A DNA stretch of 64,000 bases, taken from assembly GCA_021397845.1 (NCBI GenBank), contig CM038048.1, positions 36,702,727-36,766,726 on the forward strand, given 5' to 3'. The stretch comes from Areca catechu (taxonomy: Eukaryota > Streptophyta > Magnoliopsida > Arecales > Arecaceae). The notes below the pieces were generated by a model. The model was given only the letters and a program-made list of their open reading frames with translations. It was not told the origin of the DNA and made no database searches. Position 1 is the first letter of the stretch, and each line of letters begins with the position of its first letter. Made by a program: the position numbers and the translations under genes. Shown one piece after another: positions 47,085 through 59,220 of this stretch.

Positions 47085-47863
47085 GACTCATTTGAATTGA
47101 ATTAAGGCTATAAAAGAATATTAGAGCTAAAAATGCATGTGCCATGATACTCTAAATGTGTATCAGAGCTAAAGCATATTTAAAAAAAAGAAATTAGCAT
47201 ATACACACAATGAGTGAAACCCATAGGAAAATCTTTGAACAAGATATTGAAGAGTATAAATACTCTCCCTCAAAAGGTGATTCAAAAAATTAATTTTCTA
47301 AGAGTTTTCATGAACCGAAAAATTTGATTTTCAAAGATTTTTCAAGAAATTTCAGCTTAAGAAGAAATTATTTTTCTTTTAGATTACTCCCCCTCACTCA
47401 TTGCTCTTATCTTTATTTAATTTATGTTCCATGATACCATTTACCATTTTAGCATAATTCTACCATTATCTTCTCATTTTTCATTATCTTCTTATTTTAC
47501 TCTCCCCTTTTTTTTATTTTTCTCCCATTCTTTACTCATTTCATTTTTCTCCCATTCTTTACTCATTTATCTTTCATTTTTCTTTTACTTATCTCTCCCC
47601 CTTTTTGTCAACATCAAAAAGGCTGGAAGGATAAAACTAAGATGCAACAATAGAGACTATAACAAGTTGAAGAATCAATGACAACATCAGAAACTGAAAG
47701 AGATAATATTTATAAACAAGCATTGATATAATAATTTCATACATTGATACCAAATTTCATACATTTATACAAAATTTTATACATTGATACAAAATTTCAT
47801 ACATTGATACAAGCATAGATGCATACAAGTAGCGCTGAAATATAAACTAACATAGAGACAATC
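47085..47863 (-). other. Non-coding 3' region of copia C
   Basis: No gene. Carries CCCCCTCACTC and CTCTCCCCC tracts, a TTTTCTCCCATTC direct repeat near 47517-47560, and a 20-bp repeat array at 47731-47810. Confidence 0.6.
47731..47810. repeat. Four 20-bp tandem units
   Basis: Units at 47731, 47751, 47771 and 47791, consensus AAAATTTCATACATTGATAC. Not seen at the equivalent place in copia B, so it arose in the C lineage. Confidence 0.9.
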
Positions 47864-49823
47864 CTAATGAGAACTCTCCTCATTAGAGGATCCAATCTTA
47901 ATCGGTCCAGTATTGCTAGAAGGACGGGATCATGGAAACATCAATTGAAGATCAGAGAGTCTGGTCCGGGTAGGTCTCGATGCATCCCGACGGCCTCGTC
48001 CTCTACATCTGACATATGCTCTACCTCTAGCTGGTGCTGAGGAAGAGGATGCCATATCACTAGTAGGAACAACACTACCGGAGTGGCTATATCAGAAAGG
48101 AAGGGGGTATGGTCAAAGATGGGACTGGAATCAAGATGGTGGAAACCAAGAGTGTAAAATCCCAGTTCCCTGATAAGGGAAGAAGTATGCATAGATGAAG
48201 AATGTATCATAGGTGTATCAAACGATGGAATGATAGGAGTAGGTGTAGGAACAGAAGAAGAATGTGGATCAGATCTGGAAGGTGAGGTGGATAAAATTAG
48301 AGTCTGAAAATATGATCAGGAAGGATCAGGAATAGGGCTCCTAGGGACATTTGCTGCTGTGTCTAGCTCTAGCTCCCTTATAAAATCTATAACATCAAAC
48401 TCTGTAGAGTCAGTCTGATCATCTACCATATCTAGTCCTGGAGCTGATGGTGCTGGAGGTGCTGCTGGTGCTAGAGGTGAATCTGAGTGAGTAGAGGGAG
48501 GTGCACTGCTCGATGAAGATCTCACCAATGCAGATAAAATAGCAGAGATGCCATCACTCAATTCTCGATGGCTCTTCCTCATCTTCATATGTATCTGGTC
48601 AACTCACTGTCTAATAATCATCATCTCAGTCTCTATGCAAGTGACCCTATCCTCTGATCTATCTTTAGTATCAGGTACCTCTATCTATGCAGTAGTGGCT
48701 AGCTCGGTCCGAGGAGTAGGCTTTTGCTTAGTCGTAGGCTCGGGCTATGCCTCAAGAGTCTCTTTGTGTAGCTCAGATGGCCCAACCTCACCTGAGAAAA
48801 TACGCTCCACCTCTACTGCCTCATCATCTGCATCGGTGGCCTAACCGAATATACGCCATCTTCACTGGCCTCTGACTAGATGATACCCCATATGATGAAG
48901 TGATTTGATGTCATAGATGTCTGTATGCAAGAGCTACCTATAAGGCTCTCCATCTACGACTACTCCATAAGCCCTGAATAGTATAGTCAATCCCATCCTG
49001 TAGGGTAGACGAAGTCTTCGACTGGTCGATGCCTCTATCAATTGATGAACTATAAGCACTTGGAGGCATACCAGAGTGTGCTGTACCAGAGACACCATAA
49101 CCAATCCCATCCCGTAGGGTAGACAAAGTCTTCGACTGGTCGATGCCTCTATCAATTGATGAACTATAAGCACTTGGAGGCATACCAGAGTGTGCTGTAC
49201 CAGAGACACCATAACCAATAACTTATGCTCTATGATGAAATCGAAGCATCTGGTCTTCGACAGAAGAATCTAGGCTATAATGTGGTGCAGCAATCTCATC
49301 TCAAGCGAAAGTTTCAAGGAAACTACTGTGACTCCCTCTGGTATAATGTCTATCTCAAAAATACACTAGAATCCACTAATTTTGTCCAACAGAGCATCTA
49401 CCACTAAACCTATCACAGGAATCTCCCATACTCAGCTCAAAATCTTAGCAGAAACTAGAACCTCTCTACCACAAACCTGTGCTACCTAACTGTTACTACC
49501 TTTGTCAAGAAATCCGTAGAACTCCCTCATCATCCCAGGATAAAATCTCTTTGATAATGAGTGGAAGTGTGCTAAATCGGCATCCTTCAGCCACTGTCCA
49601 ATGCAAAAATGCTACTAATCTAGGAAGTGAAAGCCACTCGATGACCACCAACAATAGTCCTTAAGCTCATTCGATCTACTGTAGAAACAACTGGTCTGAC
49701 AGGAATATCAGGTTGATCCTCGGGCTCAACTGCTACTCGATGCTCATGCCTAGCCTTTGTTCTTCACTCTTCCTCTCGAATGGAAGGTTGAGGTCTATGG
49801 ACAACTTGCTTTCTAGGTCCCAT
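47864..49823 (-). pseudogene. Extra ORF downstream of pol in copia C
   Basis: Start ATG at 49823-49821 (MGPRKQVVHRPQPSIREEE, then a stop), followed by RMSLRTIVGGHRVAF, matching RMSSKTVVRGCHVDF of copia B. Later parts: an internal 38-residue duplication (49218-48934) with SLVQHTLVCLQVLIVHQ, and KSHRELSDGISAILSALVRS (48588 on), parallel to SHRGLSDGISAILSTL in B. The tail is acidic and proline-rich. The frame would end SSNEESSH at 47864. Stops and shifts are present. The recurrence in two copies supports a real gene of the family; the role is unknown. Confidence 0.7.
48991..49218. repeat. 114-bp direct tandem duplication in the copia C downstream ORF
   Basis: TCCCATCCTGTAGGGTAGAC at 48991 recurs at 49105 (TCCCATCCCGTAGGG). 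The period is 38 codons, so the frame is kept. Copia B has a single copy at about 12822-12935. Confidence 0.93.
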
Positions 49824-50255
49824 TCCAAGGAATCAAGGGAAGGAAGAAAATACGGGGAGAAACTAAGATATCTACGGTGAAAAACAATGAAGAATGGATG
49901 AAAAATAGTAAGAAAATGAAATGAACCTATTCTAAATGAAGAATCAGGTGGTTGAAACTGACATTGCAGGGAAGGAGGTGTTGGAGAACAGTTAGAGGGT
50001 GAGTCGGCTCAAATTTGGAGAAGAAAATCAAGGAAAAATGCTTCGTTTTCTTATTTTATCTCAGTTTGCCGCTAGCTAAGTGCCGACTCATGACTGTGGG
50101 TCAAGTGTCAACACTTCAAAGTATCGACACTTCGACTTAAAACACAAAAAAAAATTGGAAAAAGAGCATTAAGCAAAAAGAACTTAATTTCAAGCGTTTA
50201 AAAGAGATTAAACATGATCTACAAGCAATTTTAATCAATAAAGAGATGGAAATTT
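49824..50255 (-). other. Spacer between pol and downstream ORF of copia C
   Basis: No gene. At 50085-50135 there is a cluster of TGCCGACTCATG, GTGTCAACACTTC and TATCGACACTTCG, as in copia B's spacer. Confidence 0.6.
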
Positions 50256-51984
50256 TTAGTCAAAAGGGTTGATGACCCCTAATTCTCTTTTAATCATACT
50301 GAATCGATCTTCTTAAAGAGGTTTAGTCAAAATGTCAGCTAGTTGTATTTCAGTGCAAACAAATTCAGGCAATATATCATTATTTTCAACATTATCTCTA
50401 ATAAAATGTTGTCTAATTTCAATGTCTTTATTTCTAGAATGCTAAACAGGATTTTTTGTTAAATTTATAGTACTAGTATTATCACACCTTATGGGTGTCT
50501 TAGTTAATTTAATTTCAAAATCTTCAAGTTGTTGCTTAATCTACAAGATTTGAGCATAACAACTTCCTGCTGCAATATACTTAGCTTCAGCTATTGATAG
50601 TGTAACTAAAGTTCATTTCTTGCTAAACCAAGAGATTAAGTTAACTCCAAAAAATTGACAAGTTTTACTTGTACTTTTTTATCTAACTTACACCCAGCAA
50701 AGTCAGCATATAATAGATGAATCTCTAGAATTCTACAGACCAATATTAGTAGTACCAGATAAATATCTAAGAATGTGCTTAACAACCAATAAATGAGATT
50801 CTTTAGGAGCAGACTGATATCTAGCACACATGCAAACACTAAACATGATATCTGGTCTACTAGCAGTCAAATATAGCAAAGAGCTAGTGATACCTATATA
50901 TAGTTTCTGATCAACACTTTTACCACATTCATCTTTATCAAGTTTACAAGAAGGGCTCATAGGTGTACCTATTGGTCAGGTATTCTCTATCCCAAACTTC
51001 TTCAAGATTTCTCTTGTATACTTAGCTTGGTTGATGAAGATCCCTTTTTTGGTTTACTTGATTTGAAGTTCGAAAAAAAAGCTAAGTTCATCCATCATAC
51101 TCATCTCGAACTCTCCCTATATAAGCTTGGCAAACTCTTGACAAAGAATTTCATTAGTAGCACCAAAAATAATGTCATCAACATAAATTTGTACTACTAA
51201 AAGATTATCATATTTCCTTTTTAAAAATAGTGTAGCATCAACATGGCCTCTAGAGAAATCATTTTTAATTAAAAACTTGCTGAGTCTTTCATACCATGCA
51301 TGGGGTGCTTGCTTTAAACCATAAAGTGCCTTATGTAGTTTAATAACATGAACAGGATGTGCATGATTTTCAAATCTTGGTGGTTGTTCAACAAACACTT
51401 TTTCACCAGTAAAACCATTTAGGAAAGCACTTTTAACATCCATTTGAAATAATTTGAAATTCATAAAACATGTAAATGCTAAAAGTAATCTAATGGCTTC
51501 AAGTCTAGCTACAAGTACAAAGGTTTCATCAAAAACAATACCTTCTTCCTGATTATAGCCTTTAGCTACCAGCCTAGCCTTGTTTCTAGTGACAATACTG
51601 TTTTCATCTAGTTTATTCCCATATACCCATTTTGTGCCAATAATTAAAATATTAGATGGTCTTTCTATTAGTGTCAAAACTTTGTTTTTTTTCAAACTGA
51701 TTCAATTCTGCTTGCATTGCATCAATCCAATTATGGTCTTTTTCAGCTTCTTCAATGCATTTTGGTTCAATTTGAGAAACAAAAACAATATAGTCACATT
51801 CATTTCTAATGGAAGATCTTGTACTTTTCCCTTTTGATGGATCACCTAGGATTAATTCCTTAGGGTGTCCATGAGCGTATCTCCACCCCTTGGATAGATC
51901 TTGACGCTTTGGTATGTATTGTATGACTTCTTCTTTTCCCTTTTGGTTTTGATCTTTTTTCATTTTCTTGAGAGGATTGATCAT
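50256..51984 (-). pseudogene. Copia C reverse transcriptase and RNase H
   Basis: Upstream linker: GWRYAHGHPKELILGDPSKG and SSIRNECDYIVFVSQIEP (51984-51652). After a frameshift, RT: GTKWVYGNKLDENS, NKARLVAKGYNQEEGIVFDE, MDVKSAFLNGFTGEKVFVEQ, YGLKQAPHAWYERLSKFL and IYVDDIIFGATNE, with YVDD intact. RNase H: SSLLYLTASRPDIMFSVCMC and ARYQSAPKESHLLVVKH (50960-50733). The end reads QLADILTKPL, a stop, EDRFSM, ELGVINPFD and the pol stop at 50258-50256. It contains the uninterrupted version of the region where copia B was hit by G1 and the solo LTR. Confidence 0.9.
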
Positions 51985-53400
51985 CCAAGGTAAGCTTCTT
52001 TAATCCTTCAGCACCTGCATATGCATCAGAAGTATCCTCCTTTCTAGAGGATTTGTTAGCATATTCTTCAAATACTACATGTACAGATTTCTCTACTACT
52101 AAAGTTCTCTAATTAAAGACTCTGTATGCCCTGCTAGATGTAGAGTATCCTAAGAAGATACCTTCATCAGACTTGGCATCAAATTTATCCAAATTATCTT
52201 TACTATTATTTATAATAAAGTATTGACAACTGAAAACTCAAAAGTATTTTAAAGTAGGTTTTCTTTGTTTCTAAAGCTCACATGGAGTTTTCTTTAAAAT
52301 AAGTTGAATTAAAATATGATTTAAAATATAGCAAGCAGTATTTACTACTTCAGCCCAAAAATATCTCAGCAAATCATTTTTACAAAGCATTGTGTGTGCC
52401 ATTTTTTCTAAAGTACAATTTTTCCTTTCTACTATCCCATTTTGTTGAGGTGTCCTAGGTGCAAAAAAATTATGTTCAATTCCTTTTTCATTATAAATGT
52501 TTTCAAAATCTTGGTTTTCAAATTCAGAACCATGGTTACTATGAATACAAATAACTGAAGTACATTTTTCATTGGAAACTTTTCGATAAAACTTCGTAAA
52601 AGCTGAAAATGATTCATCTTTATGAGCTAAAAATAGAACCCATGTAAAACAAGAAAAATCATCCACTATACTAATCAATATCTCTTGCCTCCTAGGCTAG
52701 ATGTCCTACTTGGTCCAAAGAGATCCATATGGAGTAGCTCTAATGGCCTAGAAGTTAAAACAAAATCTTTAGATTTGAAAGATGTTTTTATTTATTTTCC
52801 AAATTGGCATGCTTCACAAATTTTATTTTTCTCAAAACTAAATTTTGTTAAATCTCTTACTAAATCCTTTTTACATAATTTAGAAAGTAAATACATACTA
52901 GGATGTCCTAATCTACGATGCCAAAGCCAACTAGTCTCATTAATAGTAGAATTCATTATAACTAGGCATTCACCACTAGGCAAGGATAAATTATCAAAAT
53001 CAACAAGATAAATGTTACCATGCCTTTTTCCAATGAATTTCACTCCATTATTATCAAGACTAGCAATCATGCAAAAAGATAATTCAAAAATAACTTGAAA
53101 GCCTTTATCACAAAACTGGCTAATACTAAGTAGATATGTCTTAATCCTTCAACTAATAGAACATTATCAATCCATGTAGAAGGGAAAATATAAACCTTAC
53201 CGATATTTATGATCTTTCCTTTACCATTATCATTAATGATTACACTCCCTCCATTTAGTGCCTCAAGGAGGTGAATTGCTTCATTTCTCCTGTCATGTGT
53301 CTTGAGAAACCACTATCGAGATACCATAATCTTTTCTTTTCTTTGGTTGGAAGACACACCTGCAAAAAAAATTAAGTTTTGATTTTAGGTACCCAAGTCA
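51985..53400 (-). pseudogene. Copia C protease and integrase
   Basis: Protease near 53335-53270 reads LWYLDSGFSRHMTGEMKQF. Integrase: NSTINETSWLWHRRLGHPSM and CEACQFGK (HHCC, 53070-52792), then open 52678-52271 with SIVDDFSCFTWVLFLAHKDE, IHSNHGSEFEN, PRTPQQNGIVERKN and HTMLCKND. The second catalytic acidic residue is changed: SNHG where the family has SDHG (codon at 52535-52537). The first D and the E are in place. Confidence 0.85.
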
Positions 53401-53589
53401 TCTTGGGTCATTTAGAGTTAGTACTAAGAGTATTCCTTTTGGAATCCAAATCTTTCTAGAATTATTGATTTTTCTCAAATCACAGTGATATGCTTTATGA
53501 CCTACTTTTCTACAAAAGTAATAAATGATGCTTGATGATGCAGGAATAAAGAAATTTTAAAACAACTTTTGCTATTTTTGGGGTTTAAA

Positions 53590-55089
53590 GCCAAATTCAG
53601 CTTTGTTAAAAATAGCTCTTTGATTATTCAAAAGTAGATTCAACTTTTCAAAACTATAGATGAATTTTTCAATAAAAGGTTTTACCCTATCAAGCTCATC
53701 TTTATATTTCTTATTTTCCATTCAAGAACTTTATTTTTCTTCAAAAGTTCATTATTTGAATCATTAACTTTAGGTCTTTTCAAAACTCCAATTTTCATTG
53801 ATAAAGCATTGTTCCATTTTTCTAAAACATCAATCTTATTTTTTAAATCATTAGCTTCATTCATTAGATTAGAGTTTTCATGCGAGAAAGAGTTTGCATG
53901 ATTTTTCAATTTTCAATTTTCAATCATAATCAGTTTATAGTCATGCACTAACTCATCAAATACATTTCTTAATTCATCAAAAGTATAATCAACTTCAAAT
54001 TTAGGATGTACCTCTTCTTCCTATTATGCCATGAACCAAAGATTGGCAACTTCAGTTTGTTCTTCTTCTAAGCTGGAGTCCTCACTGTCACTCCAAGTTG
54101 CCATCATTGCTTTCTTTCTAAGCTTATTTCTTGACTTCTTTAGAAGAGGGAAGTCATACTTGTAATATCCAGGCTTCTTGCATTTGAAGCAAATAGGTAG
54201 TTCCTTGTCCTTGTCCTTTTCTTTCTCCTTTTCTTTTCCCTTTTCCTTGCTTAGTTGAAACTTTTTCTTATAAGGGAATTTCTTTTTCCTCACGAATTTC
54301 CTAAACTTTCTTGCTAATAGTGCTTCATCATCCTCATTCTCTTCTTCTTCTTTCGATTCCTCATTTGAAGACTCTTCTTGTGTTGTGGACGTGAAAGCTA
54401 TACTCTTCTTCTCCTTATCTATATTCATTGCTTTTTGTTTCAAGTTCAACTCATAAGTCATAAGTGAACCTACCAATTGCTCTAATGAAAGTTTATCAAC
54501 ATCTTTGGCTTCTTGAATGGCGGTTACTTTTGGATCCCAAGATGTTGGTAGAGACCTGAGAATTTTGTTCACAAGATCAACATTAGACATAATTTTATCA
54601 AGGCTTCTCATGCCATTAACAATATTTATGAACCTAGTGTACATGTCAGTGATAGATTTATTTGGTTCTATGCAAAACATCTCATAAGTGAGCACAAGCA
54701 TGTTAATTTTTGTATTTTTTACTTGATCGGTACCCTCATGAGTAACCTCAAGTGTGTCCTATATTTCTTTGGCTGAGGTGCATGTGAAAATCTTGTTGAA
54801 TTCACTAGGATCCAATGCATAGTAAAGGAGATTCATTGCTTTTGCATTGATCTCAGATTGTTTAATATCATTTTTATCCCAATCCTCTTCAAGCTTTGAT
54901 GGAAACACCATTAACCACAACCGAAGGAATTTAAGGACCTTTATCCACAACTTTCCATAAATTATAATCTATAGAATGCATATAGATTCTCATTCATGTT
55001 TTCCAATAAGTGTAATTTGTGCCATTAAAGTAAGGGGGTCTATTAGAGGCTTGTCCTTCAACTACACTAGTACCAAATGGGACTACCGT
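53590..55089 (-). pseudogene. Copia C Gag
   Basis: Aligns with copia B Gag from the first codon, but the start is ACG (55089-55087) instead of ATG: VVPFGTSVVEGQASNRPPYF, then a stop and RIYMHSIDYNLWKVVDKGP. Open 54701-54024 has MFCIEPNKSITDMYTRFINI, VDKLSLEQLVGSLMTYELNL, an acidic run, KEKEKEKDKDK and a degenerate knuckle CFKCKKPGYYKYDF, where His and the last Cys are lost. The coiled-coil tail (53909-53682) has NEANDLKNKIDVLEK. Confidence 0.85.
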
Positions 55090-55141
55090 ATATCTTTACT
55101 CAAGGTGGATAGACCTATATACTGAGAATGTGACTCCATAC

Positions 55142-56047
55142 TGATAGAAAAATGCCCTAAGAGCCAATTATTGTTTGGGCCTTTTTTTTTTGTAAACTTC
55201 CAACTCATGTATGACATCATTATTTATAATAAAGGTATTTGATTCATCATATATTACTGTATCATATTTTTGACTATGATGAACCCCATAGAGTAGGGCA
55301 ATGAAATTAGGGTTATGATAAAATAATAATGAGACCTAATTCCTATAAACCCTAACCTAGAATGTTTCTAGTCATTGGACCATCGATTCGGGGATCGATG
55401 AATCCGGTAAGACTAGCTTATCCTATGTATGCTCAGTTGATGAGGGTGGTTAGTCTCATAACCACTTGTGTAGAGACACTAATACAAGGATAAGGGTGCT
55501 CATTAGGTTACGAGTACACTAAACTGATCCGCACGGAAACTATCTTATGGAAGTCTTACTCCTTGTCAAAAGATAGGTCCAAGAGTAGAAGTTGTGCATG
55601 TGATCTTCAGGCCTGAGGTCATCATGGTTCCTTGTGCATACTAAGCCATACTTTGGTTCATACTCATTCATGGCATTGTGACATGTACGGGATGTTCTGG
55701 GTATGGTGGAAGGTGTACGAAGGATGTGAGTAGACCAACAAGGAATTGATCAATCCTGGTAAGAGGATATGTTATCCCGTGTAATCTCTTCGATGAGTGA
55801 CTCAAGGAATCTTTGAAAAGTGGGATGAGATTAGAAGTGGCTTCTAATCAGTCATCAGCTGAGTCCTCGTGATCGAGCTGAGATTCGATATGATTAAGTG
55901 TTAGGGTTTGACATTTATTCATATCCATCACTTAATCGGGAAAATAGGAGATCAAAAGACTGAATTGCATGGTAACTTACTATTGAAGGATATTTTGGTA
56001 ATTTTTAATAAATTCCTCATCTTCCGGGTAGGCATGACATGTTGCTA
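55142..56047 (+). repeat. LTR F: Angela-like LTR, plus strand, cut by G2
   Basis: Begins TGATAGAAAAATGCCCTAAG, a usual start for Angela-type LTRs. It aligns in reverse with copia A's 3' LTR from 3868 down to about 2980 (for example GGGGATCGATGAATCC and TCCTATGTATGCTCA). It stops in CATGACATGTTGCTA, where G2 enters. The rest must lie beyond the window if it is preserved. Confidence 0.85.
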
Positions 56048-57724
56048 TGATGCAGTACGAAAGCTTTGAAACCAAAAATGATGCAGAACAAAAGAAGAGA
56101 TAATGCGATGCGGAAGTAAATTAAGACTAATTCCTTTTTTTTTTGTTGTTTTTTTTTTTAATATTTTCAGAAGTCAGCTTTGACTCAAAGGAAAGATAAA
56201 CTAAATTGAAAGAAACTAGGTAATAATTGAAAGAACAATTTAAATAAAACTGGATTATCAGAGTAGTTCAGAAGTAACGGATCGCTGGGGGTTGAGAAAC
56301 TCCCAGACCTAGGGTTTCGCTCTGAACTTCAACATGACAGAAATAAAAAGAAGAGATGGGTTACCAACCAGACAGTGATCTTTACAAAGTTTGGTGGAAG
56401 AACTCTCTCGAGCAGATTGTTGGATCCTCGGATTCGGATACCTTCGCAATGGATCCTCCAATACTGGTCCTGTGGCTGAGTCGGCTTCTCCTGAACTCAA
56501 GATCTGGGAAAGAAGAAGAACAAGTGATGGAATCAAATGCTCAAGGGAGGATTTACCAGATTTGAAGAACTTGAAAGCTGATGTCATTGAAATCCGGATT
56601 CTCCTGGAGGCTAATCTGACATCCACTAGGAATTTCTCTGGATCTGAAGTATCCGGACTGGACTTGGATGCTGGTGGTCGGCCTGGACTTGAAGAGAGTG
56701 GCCGTGAGAGGTGGGATAGGCTAGGGCTTGGTGGAAAGAAAAGGATGATGGGCGGCTAGGGTTTGGGAGTGAAGTGGCTAACCTAGGGTTTGGGGTTTGG
56801 AGATCTCACACCTCCTCAAGGTTCCTGGGGAACCCGGATTTACTCCCTCACGGAGCTCAACACCTGGATGCAAGTGCGGAAGGGAGAAAACACAGAGTTT
56901 GCTCACAAAAATTTTAATTCATTCATCAGATTACTTTAAAGTTTACAAGAAGGGTTTAATTTATATGACTTTACAAGAGAGTAGGGTTTTACATCTTTCC
57001 ATGTGGGACTAAAGGAGGGGATCTTCAAATTAGGATTGTAGGATCAATCCCTACACTTATGGCCGGCCAAAAGATTCCACAAATGTTGATTGGTGGCTTC
57101 AAAAGGAAAGTGGGTGGCGCCACCTAGCCTTGATCTTCAAGAAAAATATTTTTCCTTCCATGATCTGTCTTATTTGAAAGTATTTGGGCACCTCCTTAAC
57201 CTTGCATTTCAAGAGAAATTTCCTTCCTTTTATACCTGGTTTTATTTGGAATTACTTGGGCGCCTCCTAGTCTTCCTCCCCAAGCTTTGCTCCTTTCTTT
57301 TCATAGCTTGGCTCTTATGGAAACACCTTGGCCGCCCCCTTGAATTGTGGCTCCCAGATTGTCTTCTCCTTAAGTGGCGCATGAGAGGAGGGACCTGCTA
57401 TCTTGTGGTGTGGGGACCAAAGCCTACTGGATGGAGATGTGGCGCCCCCTGGACTCAGGCGTGTGGCTAGGAGTGTGGCTGGGAGTGTGGCGCCCACTTG
57501 CTTGGCCTTGGGAGAAAATGTGACACCCCAGGTTGAAGTCCTAGACCACTACTGAGTCAACATGACTCAACAAAATAAACTGCAGGGAATACAGACTCAA
57601 GCTAAAATTGAGTTGATCAAGTCAACCCTTATTACAAACCAGAAAACCCTAATTCTTTGGGCAAGGTCAATCAGAGATCCAGATGGAGCTCTGAAGTCTT
57701 CTTCTGAGTCTGGTGCCCGCACCA
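56048..57724 (-). repeat. 3' LTR of G2 (1677 bp)
   Basis: Minus strand begins TGGTGCGGGCACCAGACTC and ends TACTGCATCA. It matches 63358-64000 and the solo LTR at 23066-24720. The inner PBS copy has decayed here to TGGTTTCAAAGC. Confidence 0.92.
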
Positions 57725-59220
57725 ATTCTCCTAGAGTGGGAGGAACTCGATCCTGTCAAGTATGGATCAAGTTGGCTCTGGTATCTCTCCAAGAGGTTTG
57801 GGTCCAATTCTTGTAATTCTTCTCGAGAGATCCAAGAGTCATCAGAATCTGGCCTTCCTTGCCAGCAGACCAGGTATCTTTGGTATCCTTGATTACAAGT
57901 AGAGATAACCTGATCATCCAGGATCTTTTCAATCTGCTCTTTCCTCACAGGCCAGTTTGTTGGTGGACACACAGGGTTGGGTTCACTCTCAAGAGCAGGA
58001 TTAGGCTCAAAAGGCTCACTGGGAATCACAGCTGGCTCTCTATACTCTACTAGGTCTGAAATGTTGAAAGTGGAGCTAATGCCTAGTTCTGGAGGTAACT
58101 CGAGCACATAGGCATTGGATCCTACTCTCTTCACCACTCTAAATGGTCCAGCTCCTCTAGCATGTAACTTTCTAATGATTCCAGGAGGAAACCGTTCAGG
58201 CCTTAACCTAATCATTACATAGTCTCCTTCATCAAAAGTTTTGACTCGACTTTGAGAATCAGCCAACTTCTTATAAGTTTCATTACTTAAATTTATTTTG
58301 GCTTGAATTTCTTTATGCAAGTCTTTTATATGCTGTGCAAAAACTTTGGCAGACTCGAAGACTCGTGTGTGGACTGGTAAAGGAGCTAAGTCAAGAGGTG
58401 TGTGAGGTTTGTACCCATGCATAATTTCAAATGGACTCTTACCCGTAGACCTATTGTCCGAGTCATTGTATGCAAATTCAGCTCTAGGTAAGTACAAATC
58501 CCAGTTCCTAATGTTTTCACCAACAAGACACCTTAACAGATTGCCTAAACTACGGTTCACTACTTCGGTTTGGCCATCAGTCTGGGGATGATAGGCAGTT
58601 GAAAACTTAAGTTTTGTCTTTAACTTATGCCAAAGGGTTTTCCAGAAATAGCTGGTGAACCGGACATCCCTATCGGAAACAATTGTCTTAGGTAGTTCAT
58701 GAAGTCGAACTATCTCATTAAAGAACAGGGTGGCTACCTTTGACGCATCAAATGTTTGGGAACAAGACAAGAAATGGGCCATCTTGGAAAATCGGTCGAC
58801 TACAACACAGATAGAGTCATGCCTCCTCTAGGTCTTAGGCAAACCTAACACAAAGTCCATGCTCACATTTTGCCAAGGACGATCTGGGACAGGGAGTGGG
58901 GTATAAAGGCCGGTGTTCTATTTTCGCTGTTTGGCAACAGCGCAGGTCCGACACCTAGCCACAATGTGTGCTACATCTCTTTTTAAGCTAAGCCAGAAAA
59001 AGTGGTCTTCAATAGCCAGGGTGGTCTTGTATTTTCCGAAATGGCCAGCTAAACCTCCAGCATGAATTTCCCAAATCAAAAATTCCCTAAGAGAAGTTCT
59101 AGGGATGCAAAGCCTATTCTTAAAGAACAGAAAGCCATCTAAAAGGATATAATCCTTTTGGTCACTAGATGGTCCTTGAGTTAGATCCTGGTACACAGTC
59201 TTAAAATCTGGACACGACTA
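57667..59220 (-). pseudogene. G2 integrase with GPY/F region and chromodomain
   Basis: HHCC part (59196-58918): HAGGLAGHFGKYKTT, DHFFWLSLKRDVAH and CRTCAVAK; a stop follows at about 58919. Catalytic core: SMDFVLG (D codon 58855-58857), IVSDRDVRFTSYFWKTL (D codon 58672-58674) and TEVVNRS (E codon 58564-58566), all three present. The open stretch 58782-57667 continues with AEFAYNDSDNRSTGKSPFEI, RPERFPPGIIRKLHARGAG, GPFRVVKRVGSNAYVLELPP and the chromodomain EKILDDQVIST, YLVCWQGRPDSDDSWISREE and LDPNLLERYQS (about 57915-57745). It runs on into the LTR. Stops lie near 58919 and 58830. Confidence 0.92.

Larger units (their letters stand above)
47071..55141 (-). mobile_element. Copia C: SIRE-like element without LTRs
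   Basis: Minus strand: gag (55089 to about 53590), protease-integrase, RT-RNase H (to 50256), downstream ORF (49823-47864) and part of the 3' untranslated region. The left end joins copia D at about 47071, so the polypurine tract and 3' LTR are gone. The right end stops in a mutated PBS (GTGACTCCATAC where B has GGGCTCTGATAC) at LTR F. Order and wording are the same as in copia B. Confidence 0.85.

Noticed and set aside
57090..57470. 126-codon plus-strand ORF in the G2 3' LTR
   Set aside because: Antisense to the element and not open in the solo LTR counterpart.
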